Source: RUG12783 sp946409545
GTDB taxonomy: Bacteria; Bacillota_I; Bacilli_A; RF39; UBA660
Reading direction: 5' to 3'
NCBI GenBank assembly: GCA_946409545.1
Contig: CAMJWT010000011.1
Location: 1 to 58,310 of the forward strand
Length of the DNA stretch: 58,310 bases
The notes under the pieces are model-generated. The model saw only the letters and a program-made list of their open reading frames with translations. It had not been told where the DNA came from and ran no database searches. Numbering within the stretch: the first letter of the stretch is position 1; each line of letters begins with the position of its first letter. Positions 34,063 to 43,169 of this stretch are shown here, piece by piece. A program made the position numbers and the translations under genes.

Positions 34063-34065
34063 TTT

Positions 34066-34407
34066 ATGACACACAAAATGCATTTATTAAATGAAGTATT
34101 TGATAGTGCTCTTAAAGGCATTAAGAACGTTGAAATAAGATTATTAGATAAAAAACGTAGTAAAATAAAAGTAGGGGATAAGATTATCTTTATCAATAAT
34201 TTTGATGAAAATAAAACGTTTAACGCTCTAGTAAAAAAAATAAAAGTATTTGATGACATTAATGATATTATGAATTATTATCCATTAAAAAGATTATATA
34301 AAGAAGATTCTTCTTATGAAGAATTAGTTGATACTTATAATAGTATTTATACATTAGAAGAGCAGGATAGTAGTAAAGTACTAGCAATTGAATTTGAATT
34401 AATATAA
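34066..34407 (+). CDS. ASCH domain protein
   Basis: This 113-residue protein is a single ASCH/PUA-like domain: HKMHLLNEVFDSALKGIKNVEIRL, followed by DKKRSKIKVGDKIIFINN and an alternating beta C-terminus. The ExRL and VGDxIxF features are typical. ASCH domains bind RNA or nucleosides and some are nucleases or deamidases; no finer call is possible. GAGGTAG precedes the ATG. Confidence 0.8.
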   Translation: MTHKMHLLNEVFDSALKGIKNVEIRLLDKKRSKIKVGDKIIFINNFDENKTFNALVKKIKVFDDINDIMNYYPLKRLYKEDSSYEELVDTYNSIYTLEEQDSSKVLAIEFELI

Positions 34408-34408
34408 A

Positions 34409-34439
34409 AAGATGATATTTCTATCATCTTATTTTTTTT
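34409..34439. terminator. Bidirectional terminator between ASCH and sirtuin genes
   Basis: AAGATGATA-TTTC-TATCATCTT with T-run on the plus side and A5 on the other side, so it can serve both convergent genes. Confidence 0.8.
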
Positions 34440-35131
34440 ATAACATTACTTAACTTATCATTAATAACAACATCAGCAATATTATCATATGGTGTTACAT
34501 CACGATTTATGATAACTAAGTTCTTTCCTTTAAAATAATTAACAAGGAAACTAGCAGGATTAACTGTAAGGGATGTCCCCATAACAATTAAAGTATCACA
34601 ATTACATACAGCGTAAATTGCATCATCGAAAGAGTCGGGAAGTGATTCACCATATAAGGTCACCATTGGCTTAATTAAACCTCCACATTTGCAATGTGGA
34701 ATATCTTTTGAATTAAATATTTCTTGTGGACCATATTCTTTATTACATTTAATACAATAGTTTTTATAAATTGTTCCATGTATTTCATAAACATTCTTTA
34801 TACCAGCTTTTCGATCAAGTCCATCAATGTTTTGGGTTATTAAAGCTTTAAGTTTACCTTTATCTTCTAACTCTTTAATAAACTCATGAACAATATTTGG
34901 TTTAGCATCCAAAAAGTTCATGTTCTTTCGATAATAATTAAAGAATTCTTTGGTATCATTATAGAAACAATCACTAGATAAATAATATTCAGGAGGGTGT
35001 TTTAATTTTTCTTTATATAGTCCATCACTTGATCTAAAATCTTTAAGACCACTTTCCGTACCAACACCTGCTCCTGTGAACACTACAATGTTATTGCTTT
35101 CATCAATTATCTTTTTTAATTTATCAATCAT
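34424..35131 (-). CDS. Sirtuin, NAD-dependent protein deacylase
   Basis: This 235-residue protein carries the Sir2 signatures VVFTGAGVGTESGLKDFRS, ALITQNIDGLDRKAG and the catalytic His in YEIHGT. A four-Cys zinc site lies in YCIKCNKEYG and HCKCGGLIKP, and GTSLTVNPAS and INRD are also present. It is expected to remove acyl groups from lysines using NAD. I place the start at 35131 because GGTGAT lies just upstream; the TTG/ATG region further up lacks a ribosome site. It is convergent with the ASCH gene. Confidence 0.93.
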   Translation of the reverse strand: MIDKLKKIIDESNNIVVFTGAGVGTESGLKDFRSSDGLYKEKLKHPPEYYLSSDCFYNDTKEFFNYYRKNMNFLDAKPNIVHEFIKELEDKGKLKALITQNIDGLDRKAGIKNVYEIHGTIYKNYCIKCNKEYGPQEIFNSKDIPHCKCGGLIKPMVTLYGESLPDSFDDAIYAVCNCDTLIVMGTSLTVNPASFLVNYFKGKNLVIINRDVTPYDNIADVVINDKLSNVIKKIR

Positions 35132-35210
35132 CTTATCACCAAGATAATTATATAACATTTGTTTGTAATTATGTAGTTAATATGATAATATACTAACTTT
35201 GGAGGGATAT

Positions 35211-35954
35211 ATGGAGTATTTTTCAAATGATTATTGTAATATTTGTAATTTAATTATAAATAGAATTCCGCTTAATGATACTCCATATAGTGATCTTTGT
35301 GGTAAAGAAGAATTATTATATGTTTTTATTAATAGATTTAGAAGTTCTTTATTTAATACAAAATCTCTTAAAGAAAGTTGTAATTATGTGGAAGCTGTTA
35401 TTAAATTAGTTAAAAATGATAGTCTTACTATAGATGATTTAGATGAAGAAGTAATTAAATTCTTTCTATCTGCCATTTATCCATTAGATGAAAGATTATA
35501 TTTATTATATGCAGCTATTCTTCCAAAAGAATTATCTAAAAAAGAATTTGTAAACTTTTTATTATCTTTTTCAAGATTAATAGAAGAATGGAAACTATTT
35601 AATATTTATGTTTTTGATAGTAATTTAGATCCAACATATAAGCCATTTAAATCACATTATCCAAAATATGATGAGTTAATGAATAAATTAAGTGAACTTA
35701 CTAATAAATATGGTGATAAGATATTTAATAATGATTTAACGACAATTATTATTGCATATGCATATTTAAATCAGGATTATAGTATATTAGATCGTTATTT
35801 TAGTAATCCTAATCGTTATATAGAAAGAATTTTATTAAATGGATATATTTCTAAATATTCCCAACATAAGGAAATGTTTTTTGATTATAAAGTAAAATTC
35901 TTATTTAAAAATCTTAATGTGATTTTTGATGATAGTAAGATATTAGTTAAATAA
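35211..35954 (+). CDS. Orphan helical protein with NPxxxI-NG motif
   Basis: This 247-residue protein is helical and Leu/Tyr/Asn-rich, without a membrane segment. Its C-terminus (RYFSNPNRYIERILLNGYIS) resembles the 54512 product (KYFINPRQTIDHFINNGFMN), so the two look like dispersed paralogs. The ATG at 35211 follows GGAGGG. A TATACT lies at 35189. Family and function are unknown. Confidence 0.6.
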   Translation: MEYFSNDYCNICNLIINRIPLNDTPYSDLCGKEELLYVFINRFRSSLFNTKSLKESCNYVEAVIKLVKNDSLTIDDLDEEVIKFFLSAIYPLDERLYLLYAAILPKELSKKEFVNFLLSFSRLIEEWKLFNIYVFDSNLDPTYKPFKSHYPKYDELMNKLSELTNKYGDKIFNNDLTTIIIAYAYLNQDYSILDRYFSNPNRYIERILLNGYISKYSQHKEMFFDYKVKFLFKNLNVIFDDSKILVK

Positions 35955-35968
35955 TTGATATTATAAAA

Positions 35969-35992
35969 AAGAAGTCATTGACTTCTTTTTTT
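35969..35992. terminator. Bidirectional terminator
   Basis: AAGAAGTC-ATT-GACTTCTT with T-run on the right and A-run on the left, between convergent genes ending at 35954 and 35996. Confidence 0.85.
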
Positions 35993-35995
35993 ATT

Positions 35996-37915
35996 TTAAT
36001 CTTCAATAAGAATATACATATTAGATAATGTACCTTTAAAGAATCGATCTGGATTATGTTGGTCATTATAATTTGATCCAAATGTAACATTATCAGGGAA
36101 GTATTGATTAAGTGTCCAACTAGTTTGATTATATAATGCTAAATCTCCACTATCAGTATTGCCATATTTATATCTAACGGTAATATCATCACCTTGTCTT
36201 TTAAAGATGATATCAATTGGTACATTATTTGGTGAAAGAGAAGCTTTTTGTGCTGATGTTTGACCATTAACTCCATTCCATTTATACATAATTCTTATAG
36301 AATTAGCGCTACCATCTGGTAATCTAACGACAAATCCAGGCCATAAAGGATTAGATTCATCTTTACAGTTTAATATAGTAGGTTGTTCTTGACCTAAAAT
36401 AGCATTATCAGGATCAACATAATTAATTGTAAATCCTATTTCAAAATCTTTATTCATCGTATTTTGAGCAAAGATATTAACACCAGTATCGATATAGTCA
36501 TCAATACCATCAAAGGTATAAGTACCTTCATAACTATAAGCTTTTCGATAATATTGAGCATATAGATTAATAGTTGCATTAGGAGTAGTTGTAAGATCAC
36601 TTGTTATTTCTTGCATATCTTCATATGTTGTTCCAGATCCATCTATTGCAGTATTCCAATTTCTAAAGACATATCCATCTCTTGTAAAGGCATATTGATT
36701 TAATGATTGTGTAGTGTTATCGCCAATAATGAATCTTTGATTAGGCATTGTACCAGTACCACCATTAGCATCGAAATGAATGTAATAATATTCAGCAGGT
36801 TCCCAAATAGCATATAAGTTAACTACTTCATTGCTATGTCCAATAGAGTTAACGACTTGTTTGTTTGTATACGTTGTACCTGTTCCATCAGCTCTAGTAT
36901 TCCATGATTTGAATTTATAACCATCTCTTGTAAATGTACAAGGTGATAGAGCAACGGGAGCACCTATTTCAATTTCTTGATCTAACATTGTACCAGTACC
37001 ACCATTACTATTAAAATGGATTGTATATTTACTTGGATCCAATATTTCAACTTTCATATCAGATAATGTTCCTTTGAAATAACGCCATCCATTACCATCG
37101 GAATCATATTGACCTCCAAAGGTTGCATTAACATCAAAATAGTCGGTAAAATTACTGAAATTTTGATAATTAGTATATGTAGCCCCTCCATCTAAACTAT
37201 AGGAGAAGACACCATCAATTCTTTTTAATATTACTTTATTTCCAGGAGTATAATTTACGCCGGTATTCTTTTTATTTCCACGAACGTTAGCATTGACATT
37301 ATATCTATTATTAAACCAACGGAATTGTACTCCTTGATAAGGATCATTTTTTTCGTACATATCGGCAAATATGGCAGCTCTATTTTCTTGATTTTCTCCA
37401 AGTGTGTCAACTACAAAAGTAACAATAAAGTCTCTTGTAGCATTAGTTTGATTGAATAACATAATCTCCGTATCGATAAAACTATTACCAGTAAAGGTAG
37501 TAGGCTCAGCATGTCTAAAATATATTTTATTCCATTTAGCATATAGAGTCATGTCAGATGTTGGAACAAAACTTTCCGTTACTTCATTTTCAAAAGTTGC
37601 TTCTTTATACCATCCTTCAAATTCATATGCATATGTACATATTCTTTCATCATATGTTCCGGTTGAATTTTCACAGTCATTATATTCACCGATATTAGGG
37701 AATGTTCCTATCGGATGGTTTTCAATTACTTGATTTGTGATATTAGATGAACCATTATTTGGTACATAGGTTATATTGTATCTTTCAATTGTCTTAATGG
37801 TAAATATATTAATGGCTGGTTCAGTAATATCAACCAATAATGCTAAAACACCTCTAACAAAAAGTAATGATATAATACTAATAAATGATAGCAAAACTAT
37901 TAAATTCTTTTTAAT
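35996..37915 (-). CDS. Secreted InlB-repeat/LamG-like protein with probable ATT start
   Basis: The first ATG/GTG/TTG in frame is TTG at 37894, which has no ribosome site and cuts off a signal peptide. An ATT at 37915, 5 nt after AGAGGTGAT, gives a classic signal peptide (KKNLIVLLSFISIISLLFV, then RGVLA), so I use it (639 residues). The mature part alternates InlB/Listeria-Bacteroides repeats (FNSNGGTGTM, FDANGGTGTM, DGYxFxxWNT) with two concanavalin/LamG-like segments (NSFIDTEIMLFNQ...RYFKGTLSDMKVEI; YIDTGVNIFAQ...RFFKGTLSNMYIL). There is no C-terminal wall-sorting signal. Likely role: extracellular glycan or host binding. Confidence 0.75.
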   Translation of the reverse strand: MKKNLIVLLSFISIISLLFVRGVLALLVDITEPAINIFTIKTIERYNITYVPNNGSSNITNQVIENHPIGTFPNIGEYNDCENSTGTYDERICTYAYEFEGWYKEATFENEVTESFVPTSDMTLYAKWNKIYFRHAEPTTFTGNSFIDTEIMLFNQTNATRDFIVTFVVDTLGENQENRAAIFADMYEKNDPYQGVQFRWFNNRYNVNANVRGNKKNTGVNYTPGNKVILKRIDGVFSYSLDGGATYTNYQNFSNFTDYFDVNATFGGQYDSDGNGWRYFKGTLSDMKVEILDPSKYTIHFNSNGGTGTMLDQEIEIGAPVALSPCTFTRDGYKFKSWNTRADGTGTTYTNKQVVNSIGHSNEVVNLYAIWEPAEYYYIHFDANGGTGTMPNQRFIIGDNTTQSLNQYAFTRDGYVFRNWNTAIDGSGTTYEDMQEITSDLTTTPNATINLYAQYYRKAYSYEGTYTFDGIDDYIDTGVNIFAQNTMNKDFEIGFTINYVDPDNAILGQEQPTILNCKDESNPLWPGFVVRLPDGSANSIRIMYKWNGVNGQTSAQKASLSPNNVPIDIIFKRQGDDITVRYKYGNTDSGDLALYNQTSWTLNQYFPDNVTFGSNYNDQHNPDRFFKGTLSNMYILIED

Positions 37916-37988
37916 ATCGCATCACCTCTGTTTCCAACCTATATATACTATATATACATTATATAAGAAAAGAAGAAAAAAATAAAGA

Positions 37989-38399
37989 TTAAGATATATA
38001 ATTTCTTAGTCTCTTTACTTCATAAATGTCAGTTAAAAAGTATAAATTGTTACTATTAAGGATATTTTTAATAAAACTTTTATCATTAGTTTCTATTAAT
38101 TTGTCGACAATATTTTTTTGACTAAATTTATTAATTGGTGTATCAAAATCATTGCAATAATTAAGAAAACTTAATAATAATTCAACATCTTTTTTATTAA
38201 TTAAATAGTCAATTATTTTATCTCTATTATAATCTCTATAGATAGCAATTAAACTTGTCAAACTATATGTATCATCATCGTTAATTAATTTGTCAACTAA
38301 AGTATTAAATTCATCAAGATTCAACTCTGTTACTAAAGTATGAAAAGGCCCTTGATTACATTGGTTAATAATAACTTTTTCTTTTTCAGTATAATTCAT
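37989..38399 (-). CDS. Small orphan helical protein
   Basis: This 136-residue acidic protein is helical, resembling a short helical-repeat protein (LNLDEFNTLVDKLINDDDT, VDKLIETNDKSFIKNIL). No family is recognised. The ATG at 38399 follows GGTGAT; the TTG at 38411 is rejected because it precedes that site. It is transcribed upstream of the secreted InlB-repeat gene, but several TATA-like elements lie between the two. Confidence 0.55.
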   Translation of the reverse strand: MNYTEKEKVIINQCNQGPFHTLVTELNLDEFNTLVDKLINDDDTYSLTSLIAIYRDYNRDKIIDYLINKKDVELLLSFLNYCNDFDTPINKFSQKNIVDKLIETNDKSFIKNILNSNNLYFLTDIYEVKRLRNYIS

Positions 38400-38483
38400 T
38401 TTTATCACCAAGAATATTATATCATGTTTTAGTAAAATAGTTGTAAAGTTAGAAATATAAAAAAGAGTATCAATTATTTTTTA

Positions 38484-38492
38484 TGCTATACT
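38484..38492 (+). promoter_or_regulatory. Extended -10 promoter of the SDR gene
   Basis: TGCTATACT lies 22 nt before the ATG, with TAGGAGG between. Confidence 0.5.
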
Positions 38493-38514
38493 GATTATAG
38501 TATAGGAGGAAGTA

Positions 38515-39306
38515 ATGGAGATAAAAAGACAAAATGTTATTGTAACAGGAGCCGCTAGTGGGTTAGGACTTGAACTTACAAAGCAATTGTTAAGAGAAGG
38601 AGCTAATGTCGCTGCTGTTGATATTAACGCGAAAAATTTAAAAAAGTTAGAATTAGATTTAAATACTGATAAACTTAAAACTTATGTAGTTGATATGGGT
38701 AATGTTGAATCAATAAGAAAGTTTAGAGAAGACTATAAAAAAGATTATAGTGATGTTGATATTATTATCAATAATGCAGGTATTATTCAACCATTTGTTA
38801 AAGTAGGGGAATTAGATGACAATATTATTCATAAAACAATGAATGTTAACTTCTTTGGTCCTCTTAACTTAATAAGATTTTTTATGGAAGATTTAACGAA
38901 AGATAAAAAAGAACAATATATTGTTAATGTATCAAGTATGGGAGGATTTTTCCCATTTCCAGGTCAAACAATCTATGGTGCTTCTAAAGCAGCTTTAAAG
39001 ATTTTTACCGAAGGATTATTCGCTGAACTTGAAAATACTAATGTAAGAGTAATGGTTGTCTTACCTGGTGCCATGGCAACTAATATAACAAAGAATTCTA
39101 ATGTTGAAGTTAGTACTACAGAAGAAAATACTTCTATGAAAATGCTTAGTCCAGTAGTTGGCGCTAGTGAAATTATCAAAGGAATTAAGAAAAATAAATT
39201 TAAGATATTCTTAGGAAGTGATGCTAAATTCCTAAAATTCTTATATAAAATTAATTCTATTTGGGCTATAAGATATATTAATAAAAAAATGAGTAGTATG
39301 AAATAA
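38515..39306 (+). CDS. Short-chain dehydrogenase/reductase
   Basis: This 263-residue classical SDR enzyme has the nucleotide-binding TGAASGLGLEL, VDMGNVES, IINNAGII, the catalytic Ser in VNVSSMGG and the Tyr/Lys pair in YGASKAALK. The substrate is not evident. The Asp after the second beta strand (AAVDIN) suggests NAD rather than NADP. It has its own promoter and a bidirectional terminator. Confidence 0.9.
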   Translation: MEIKRQNVIVTGAASGLGLELTKQLLREGANVAAVDINAKNLKKLELDLNTDKLKTYVVDMGNVESIRKFREDYKKDYSDVDIIINNAGIIQPFVKVGELDDNIIHKTMNVNFFGPLNLIRFFMEDLTKDKKEQYIVNVSSMGGFFPFPGQTIYGASKAALKIFTEGLFAELENTNVRVMVVLPGAMATNITKNSNVEVSTTEENTSMKMLSPVVGASEIIKGIKKNKFKIFLGSDAKFLKFLYKINSIWAIRYINKKMSSMK

Positions 39307-39307
39307 A

Positions 39308-39332
39308 AAAGATTCGATTTTCGAATCTTTTT
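39308..39332. terminator. Bidirectional terminator
   Basis: AAAGATTCGA-TTT-TCGAATCTTT, perfect 10-bp stem with flanking A- and T-runs, between convergent genes. Confidence 0.88.
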
Positions 39333-39334
39333 AT

Positions 39335-40462
39335 TTAATCTTCAACTTTTTTTAGTTCGTGTGTTTTTAAATTAAATGTATAATCAGAGTATACAGCGTT
39401 TTCTACTTCTATACCATCTGATATTTCAATAATACATAAGTCGTTATTTTTTTCATCAATGTATACATTTACACCATCCATAATCTCAGGTGGTAGAGGA
39501 AGAAGGTTCTCAATATGAATTGTTTCTTCAATAATTTTTTCTTCTTTTAAATTGATAAAACTAAGTTCTTTGTTATTATATACAATTAATAAATCATCAT
39601 TTGTGAAGAAAATCTTATCATAACCTTTTTTCGTTATTGCTGTGTAATCATCTATTTTATAAAGATTTTCTTTGTTATTTGTTTTTGCTGCATAATAATT
39701 ATCACTAAGAATAGTTATATCGTCATATTTGGCTTTTAATAATACTTTCCCTGTATCAAGTTCTTGAATACCATATTTTTTATTTTCTTTAAATACTATT
39801 ATATTTTTTTTATAATTATAATCTACGAGGAAGCATCCTTCGTAACATGAATATTTGAAAGTGCTTTCTTTAGCATTTCTATTAACTTTACCTTCTGCAT
39901 CTATAAGTTTGATTTCTTTATTTAATAAATGTAGTACTTTAATGTCATCTCCAAGATCAACACTAACAACTTTTTCATGTTTTTGATATTTACCACTTGG
40001 AATATCATATATTAGAATATTACCATAGCCTTGTTTTGAATCATCATCTTTAAATCCAAAATATAGGCCTCCAAAATCATCTATTAAATCACAGTTTTTT
40101 CCATCACATTGTGCAATAAGAACTTTATTTCCAACAATATATGTCTTTTTGGTGTCGTCTTCATATTCCGTATCGTAATTAAATAGATCAACTTCACAAT
40201 CACCTTTTGAACAATCAAATTCGTTTATAACTTCATTTTTTTTATAGAAAGTAATATTGCCGTTTTCTTCTAATTTATAACCATATACCTTATTTTCTTT
40301 TGGCTTATTCTGATTATTGTCTTCTTGATTATTCTGATTGTTATTTTCTTGATAGTTTTGATTATCAATATTTTCTTGTTTTCTAGTTGCGTTTTCATAT
40401 ATGAAATAGCCTGCAATGCTTATTATAATAACTATAACAGCAACCATTAACCATTTTTTCAT
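39335..40462 (-). CDS. Membrane-anchored WG-repeat-like protein
   Basis: This 375-residue protein has one membrane segment (WLMVAVIVIIISIAGYFIY), an Asn/Gln-rich linker (~28-58) and an outside beta-propeller-like domain. Segments such as KKYGIQELDTGKVLLKAKYD resemble WG/KWG repeats. Cys pairs occur (DCSKGDCEVD, QCDGKNCDL, SCYEGCF). The ATG at 40462 follows AAAGGAGTTGATAAA. A binding or scaffold role at the surface is plausible, but no function is known. Confidence 0.65.
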   Translation of the reverse strand: MKKWLMVAVIVIIISIAGYFIYENATRKQENIDNQNYQENNNQNNQEDNNQNKPKENKVYGYKLEENGNITFYKKNEVINEFDCSKGDCEVDLFNYDTEYEDDTKKTYIVGNKVLIAQCDGKNCDLIDDFGGLYFGFKDDDSKQGYGNILIYDIPSGKYQKHEKVVSVDLGDDIKVLHLLNKEIKLIDAEGKVNRNAKESTFKYSCYEGCFLVDYNYKKNIIVFKENKKYGIQELDTGKVLLKAKYDDITILSDNYYAAKTNNKENLYKIDDYTAITKKGYDKIFFTNDDLLIVYNNKELSFINLKEEKIIEETIHIENLLPLPPEIMDGVNVYIDEKNNDLCIIEISDGIEVENAVYSDYTFNLKTHELKKVED

Positions 40463-40529
40463 TTTATCAACTCCTTTACTTTCTAAATATAACATTTATT
40501 ATTTTGTTAAGCAATTTATTGTTTGATAT

Positions 40530-40556
40530 AAAAAAACTAACTATTTCTAGTTAGTT
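40530..40556 (-). terminator. Terminator of tRNA-Met
   Basis: On the minus strand AACTAACTA-GAAA-TAGTTAGTT followed by T7, ten nt beyond the tRNA CCA. Confidence 0.85.
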
Positions 40557-40565
40557 AATTACAAA

Positions 40566-40642
40566 TGGTAGCGAGAGAGGGGATCGAACCCCCGACCTAT
40601 CGGGTATGAACCGATCGCTCTAGCCAGCTGAGCTATCTCGCC
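40566..40642 (-). tRNA. tRNA-Met (anticodon CAT), elongator type
   Basis: On the minus strand: GGCGAGA acceptor, AGCTCAGCTGGCTAGAGC D-arm, ATCGG-TTCATAC-CCGAT anticodon arm, GGGGG-TTCGATC-CCCTC T-arm, TCTCGCT and encoded ACCA. G1-C72 pairing and the D-arm match elongator tRNA-Met. A CAT anticodon modified to read AUA (tRNA-Ile2) is less likely on similarity. Confidence 0.93.
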
Positions 40643-40786
40643 ATAACGAAGATAATCTTAACATAAAAATATTGTTTTAGCAAGAGAAAATAAATAAAAA
40701 ATTATATTTATAAATCTATTTAGCAAAAAGTCTTTTAAATTGATATAAAAAATAGTATAATTATTGTTAGTAAGGTAGGTTATATT

Positions 40787-42001
40787 ATGATTTATGCATC
40801 TATTGATATTGGTAGTGATAGTACTAAAATGGTTGTTGTAAGATATGATAAAGATGATAAATCTTTTGATGTTATTGCATCTACTAGTGTTCGTACTGTT
40901 GGTATCAAAAAAGGAATTATAACTGATAAAGCGATGACTAAAAAATCTATTTTATTAGGAATATCTGAAATTGAAAAACAAATTGGTTTTAAAATAGATA
41001 AAGCGATTATTAGTTTACCTTGTTATGATTTAGAAGTTACTATTCATAATGGAATTATATATACTGATGGTATTGTAGAAGGAAAAGATATTACAACATG
41101 TTTTAAGAATACGATTAAAGATAATATTTCTGATGATCGTGAAGTTGTTACAGTTTTTCCTATTGATTTTACGGTTGATGATGAAGATAAATATGCAGAT
41201 CCTAAAGGTGTTAATGGATATAAACTTGAAACAAGAATATTAATTTCAACACTTCCAAAGGAACTTGTATATTCATATCTTGATTTATTTAATGATTGTG
41301 AGATTGAAGTTCTTGATATTACAATTGGACCAGTTGCTGATTATTATCAAGCTAAACAAGAAGATTTTAATATTCGTTTAGGCGCGGTTGTTAATATTGG
41401 TGACTCTAAAACCGAAGTATCTGTATTTAATAAAGGATTGCTTGTTAAAGCTACAACTTTACCAGTTGGTAGTAAAGCTATTGATCATGATATAAAATAT
41501 ATATATGGATTTGATAGAACAACATCACGTAGTTTAAAAGAAGGTCTTGCTTTTGCTACAAGTAGTTATGCAAGCCCTGATGAAATTGTTGAATATGAGA
41601 GTTTATCAGGTGAAAAGAAAACGATAAATCAACTTGAACTTTCACAAATTGTAGAAGCAAGATTAGATGAAATCTTAAAAAATGTCAAAAAGAGTTTAAA
41701 AACCTTAACAAATAGAGAAATAAGTTATATAATTGTTACAGGTGGGATTAGTAATATCCCTGGTTTTAATTATCTATTAGAAAACATTTTTGGAGATATT
41801 ACTTATATGGTAAATATGAATGCCATGGGAGTTCGTAGTAATATATATTCAACTTGTTATGGTAGTGTTAAATATTACTTCGATAAATTAGAATTACGTG
41901 GAATTAATGAAACAATGTATGATGAGAAACAAATCGATCGAAATGGTAATGGTTATTCAAATATGATAGATAAAATGCAAAGTTTTATGGACAATAATTA
42001 A
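40787..42001 (+). CDS. ftsA: Cell division protein FtsA
   Basis: This 404-residue actin-like ATPase tethers FtsZ to the membrane. The phosphate loops are visible: IYASIDIGSDSTKMVV at the N-terminus, LGAVVNIGDSKTEVSVF in the middle, and IIVTGGISNIPGFNYLLE near the C-terminus. The 1C subdomain (ITDKAMTKKSILLGISEIE) is present. The C-terminal MIDKMQSFMDNN is a short amphipathic tail. It is followed after 14 nt by ftsZ. A TATAAT lies at 40756-40761. The usual divIB neighbour is not directly upstream. Confidence 0.95.
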   Translation: MIYASIDIGSDSTKMVVVRYDKDDKSFDVIASTSVRTVGIKKGIITDKAMTKKSILLGISEIEKQIGFKIDKAIISLPCYDLEVTIHNGIIYTDGIVEGKDITTCFKNTIKDNISDDREVVTVFPIDFTVDDEDKYADPKGVNGYKLETRILISTLPKELVYSYLDLFNDCEIEVLDITIGPVADYYQAKQEDFNIRLGAVVNIGDSKTEVSVFNKGLLVKATTLPVGSKAIDHDIKYIYGFDRTTSRSLKEGLAFATSSYASPDEIVEYESLSGEKKTINQLELSQIVEARLDEILKNVKKSLKTLTNREISYIIVTGGISNIPGFNYLLENIFGDITYMVNMNAMGVRSNIYSTCYGSVKYYFDKLELRGINETMYDEKQIDRNGNGYSNMIDKMQSFMDNN

Positions 42002-42015
42002 GGAGAGGATTTTGT

Positions 42016-43113
42016 ATGTTAACAGGATTAGAAATGGATCAATTAGCTAAAATAAAAGTAATAGGTATTGGTGGCGGTGGTGGAAACGCTATTAATCGTA
42101 TGGTTGAAAGTGGCGTTAAAGGTGTTGAATTCATAGCAGCTAACACAGACTACCAAGTACTTAAAAATTCTAAAGCTGACGTTAAAATTCAAATTGGTAA
42201 AGAATTAACAGAAGGTTTAGGAGCAGGAGGAAGACCAGAAATTGGTAAACAATCTGCTGTTGAAAGTAAGAAAGAGATTGAAGATGCTCTTGCTGGCGCA
42301 GATATGGTATTCATAACTGCTGGTATGGGTGGAGGAACAGGAACAGGAGCTGCTGCTGTTGTTGCTGAAATCTCTCAAAATATTGGTGCTTTAACAGTTG
42401 CTATTGTTACAAAACCATTTTCATTCGAAGGTAAAAGAAGAATGGAAAATGCTGAAGCTGGTATTGATGAATTAAAGAAACATGTTGATACTTTAATTGT
42501 TATTCCAAATGATAGATTACGTGAAATAATTGATCGTCAAACTCCACTTTTGGAAGCATTTAAAGAAGTTGATAATGTATTACGTCGTGGTGTTCAATCA
42601 ATAAGTGATTTGATTGCTGTAGTTGGTCTTGTTAACCTAGATTTTGCTGATGTTAAAGCTGTAATGGAAAAGAGTGGAAATGCTATCATTGGTATCGGTA
42701 TTGGTATGGGTGAAGATAGAGCTGCAGAAGCTGCTCGTCAAGCTGTAACTAGTCCACTACTTGAAACTGATATTAAAGGTGCAACAGACGCCATCATTAA
42801 TATTACAGGTGGTGTTAACTTAACATTATTTGAAGCTGAACAAGCTGCAGAAGTTGTTCGTGAAGCAAGTAATAATGATATTAATACAATCTTTGGATCT
42901 GTTATTAATGAAAACTTAAATGATGAAGTAATTGTTACTGTTATTGCAACTGGTTTTGATAAGAAGAATAAAGAAATAAAAGAAGGAATTGAATTTAATT
43001 CAGCTAAAGATGGTAGTATGAGAAGATCTTCTCGTGAAATTCTTGATGATGATGATAATGATGGGGATTCTGAATTTGATTTCCCTCCATTCTTAAGAAA
43101 TAGAAATTTTTAA
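42016..43113 (+). CDS. ftsZ: Cell division protein FtsZ
   Basis: This 365-residue tubulin-like GTPase forms the division ring. The nucleotide-binding GIGGGGGNAINRM and the tubulin signature GGGTGTG (105-111) are intact, as is the T7 synergy loop (NLDFADVKAVM). The C-terminal conserved peptide is DFPPFLRNR, the docking site for FtsA and other partners, after an Asp-rich linker that is short. AGGAGAGG precedes the ATG. Confidence 0.98.
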   Translation: MLTGLEMDQLAKIKVIGIGGGGGNAINRMVESGVKGVEFIAANTDYQVLKNSKADVKIQIGKELTEGLGAGGRPEIGKQSAVESKKEIEDALAGADMVFITAGMGGGTGTGAAAVVAEISQNIGALTVAIVTKPFSFEGKRRMENAEAGIDELKKHVDTLIVIPNDRLREIIDRQTPLLEAFKEVDNVLRRGVQSISDLIAVVGLVNLDFADVKAVMEKSGNAIIGIGIGMGEDRAAEAARQAVTSPLLETDIKGATDAIINITGGVNLTLFEAEQAAEVVREASNNDINTIFGSVINENLNDEVIVTVIATGFDKKNKEIKEGIEFNSAKDGSMRRSSREILDDDDNDGDSEFDFPPFLRNRNF

Positions 43114-43137
43114 AAGACATAATCTTATGTCTTTTTT
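43113..43137 (+). terminator. Terminator of ftsAZ
   Basis: AAAGACAT-AATCTT-ATGTCTTT followed by T-run. Confidence 0.82.
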
Positions 43138-43144
43138 ATTTTTA

Positions 43145-43153
43145 TGATATATT
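43145..43153 (+). promoter_or_regulatory. Extended -10 promoter of the 43170 gene
   Basis: TGATATATT lies 16 nt before the ATG, with TAGGAG between. Confidence 0.5.
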
Positions 43154-43169
43154 AATAATAGGAGTAGTT

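Noticed and set aside
37452..37985. Plus-strand ORFs opposite the secreted InlB-repeat gene
   Set aside because: Antisense shadows. One ends in a Lys-rich tail derived from the AT-rich promoter region.
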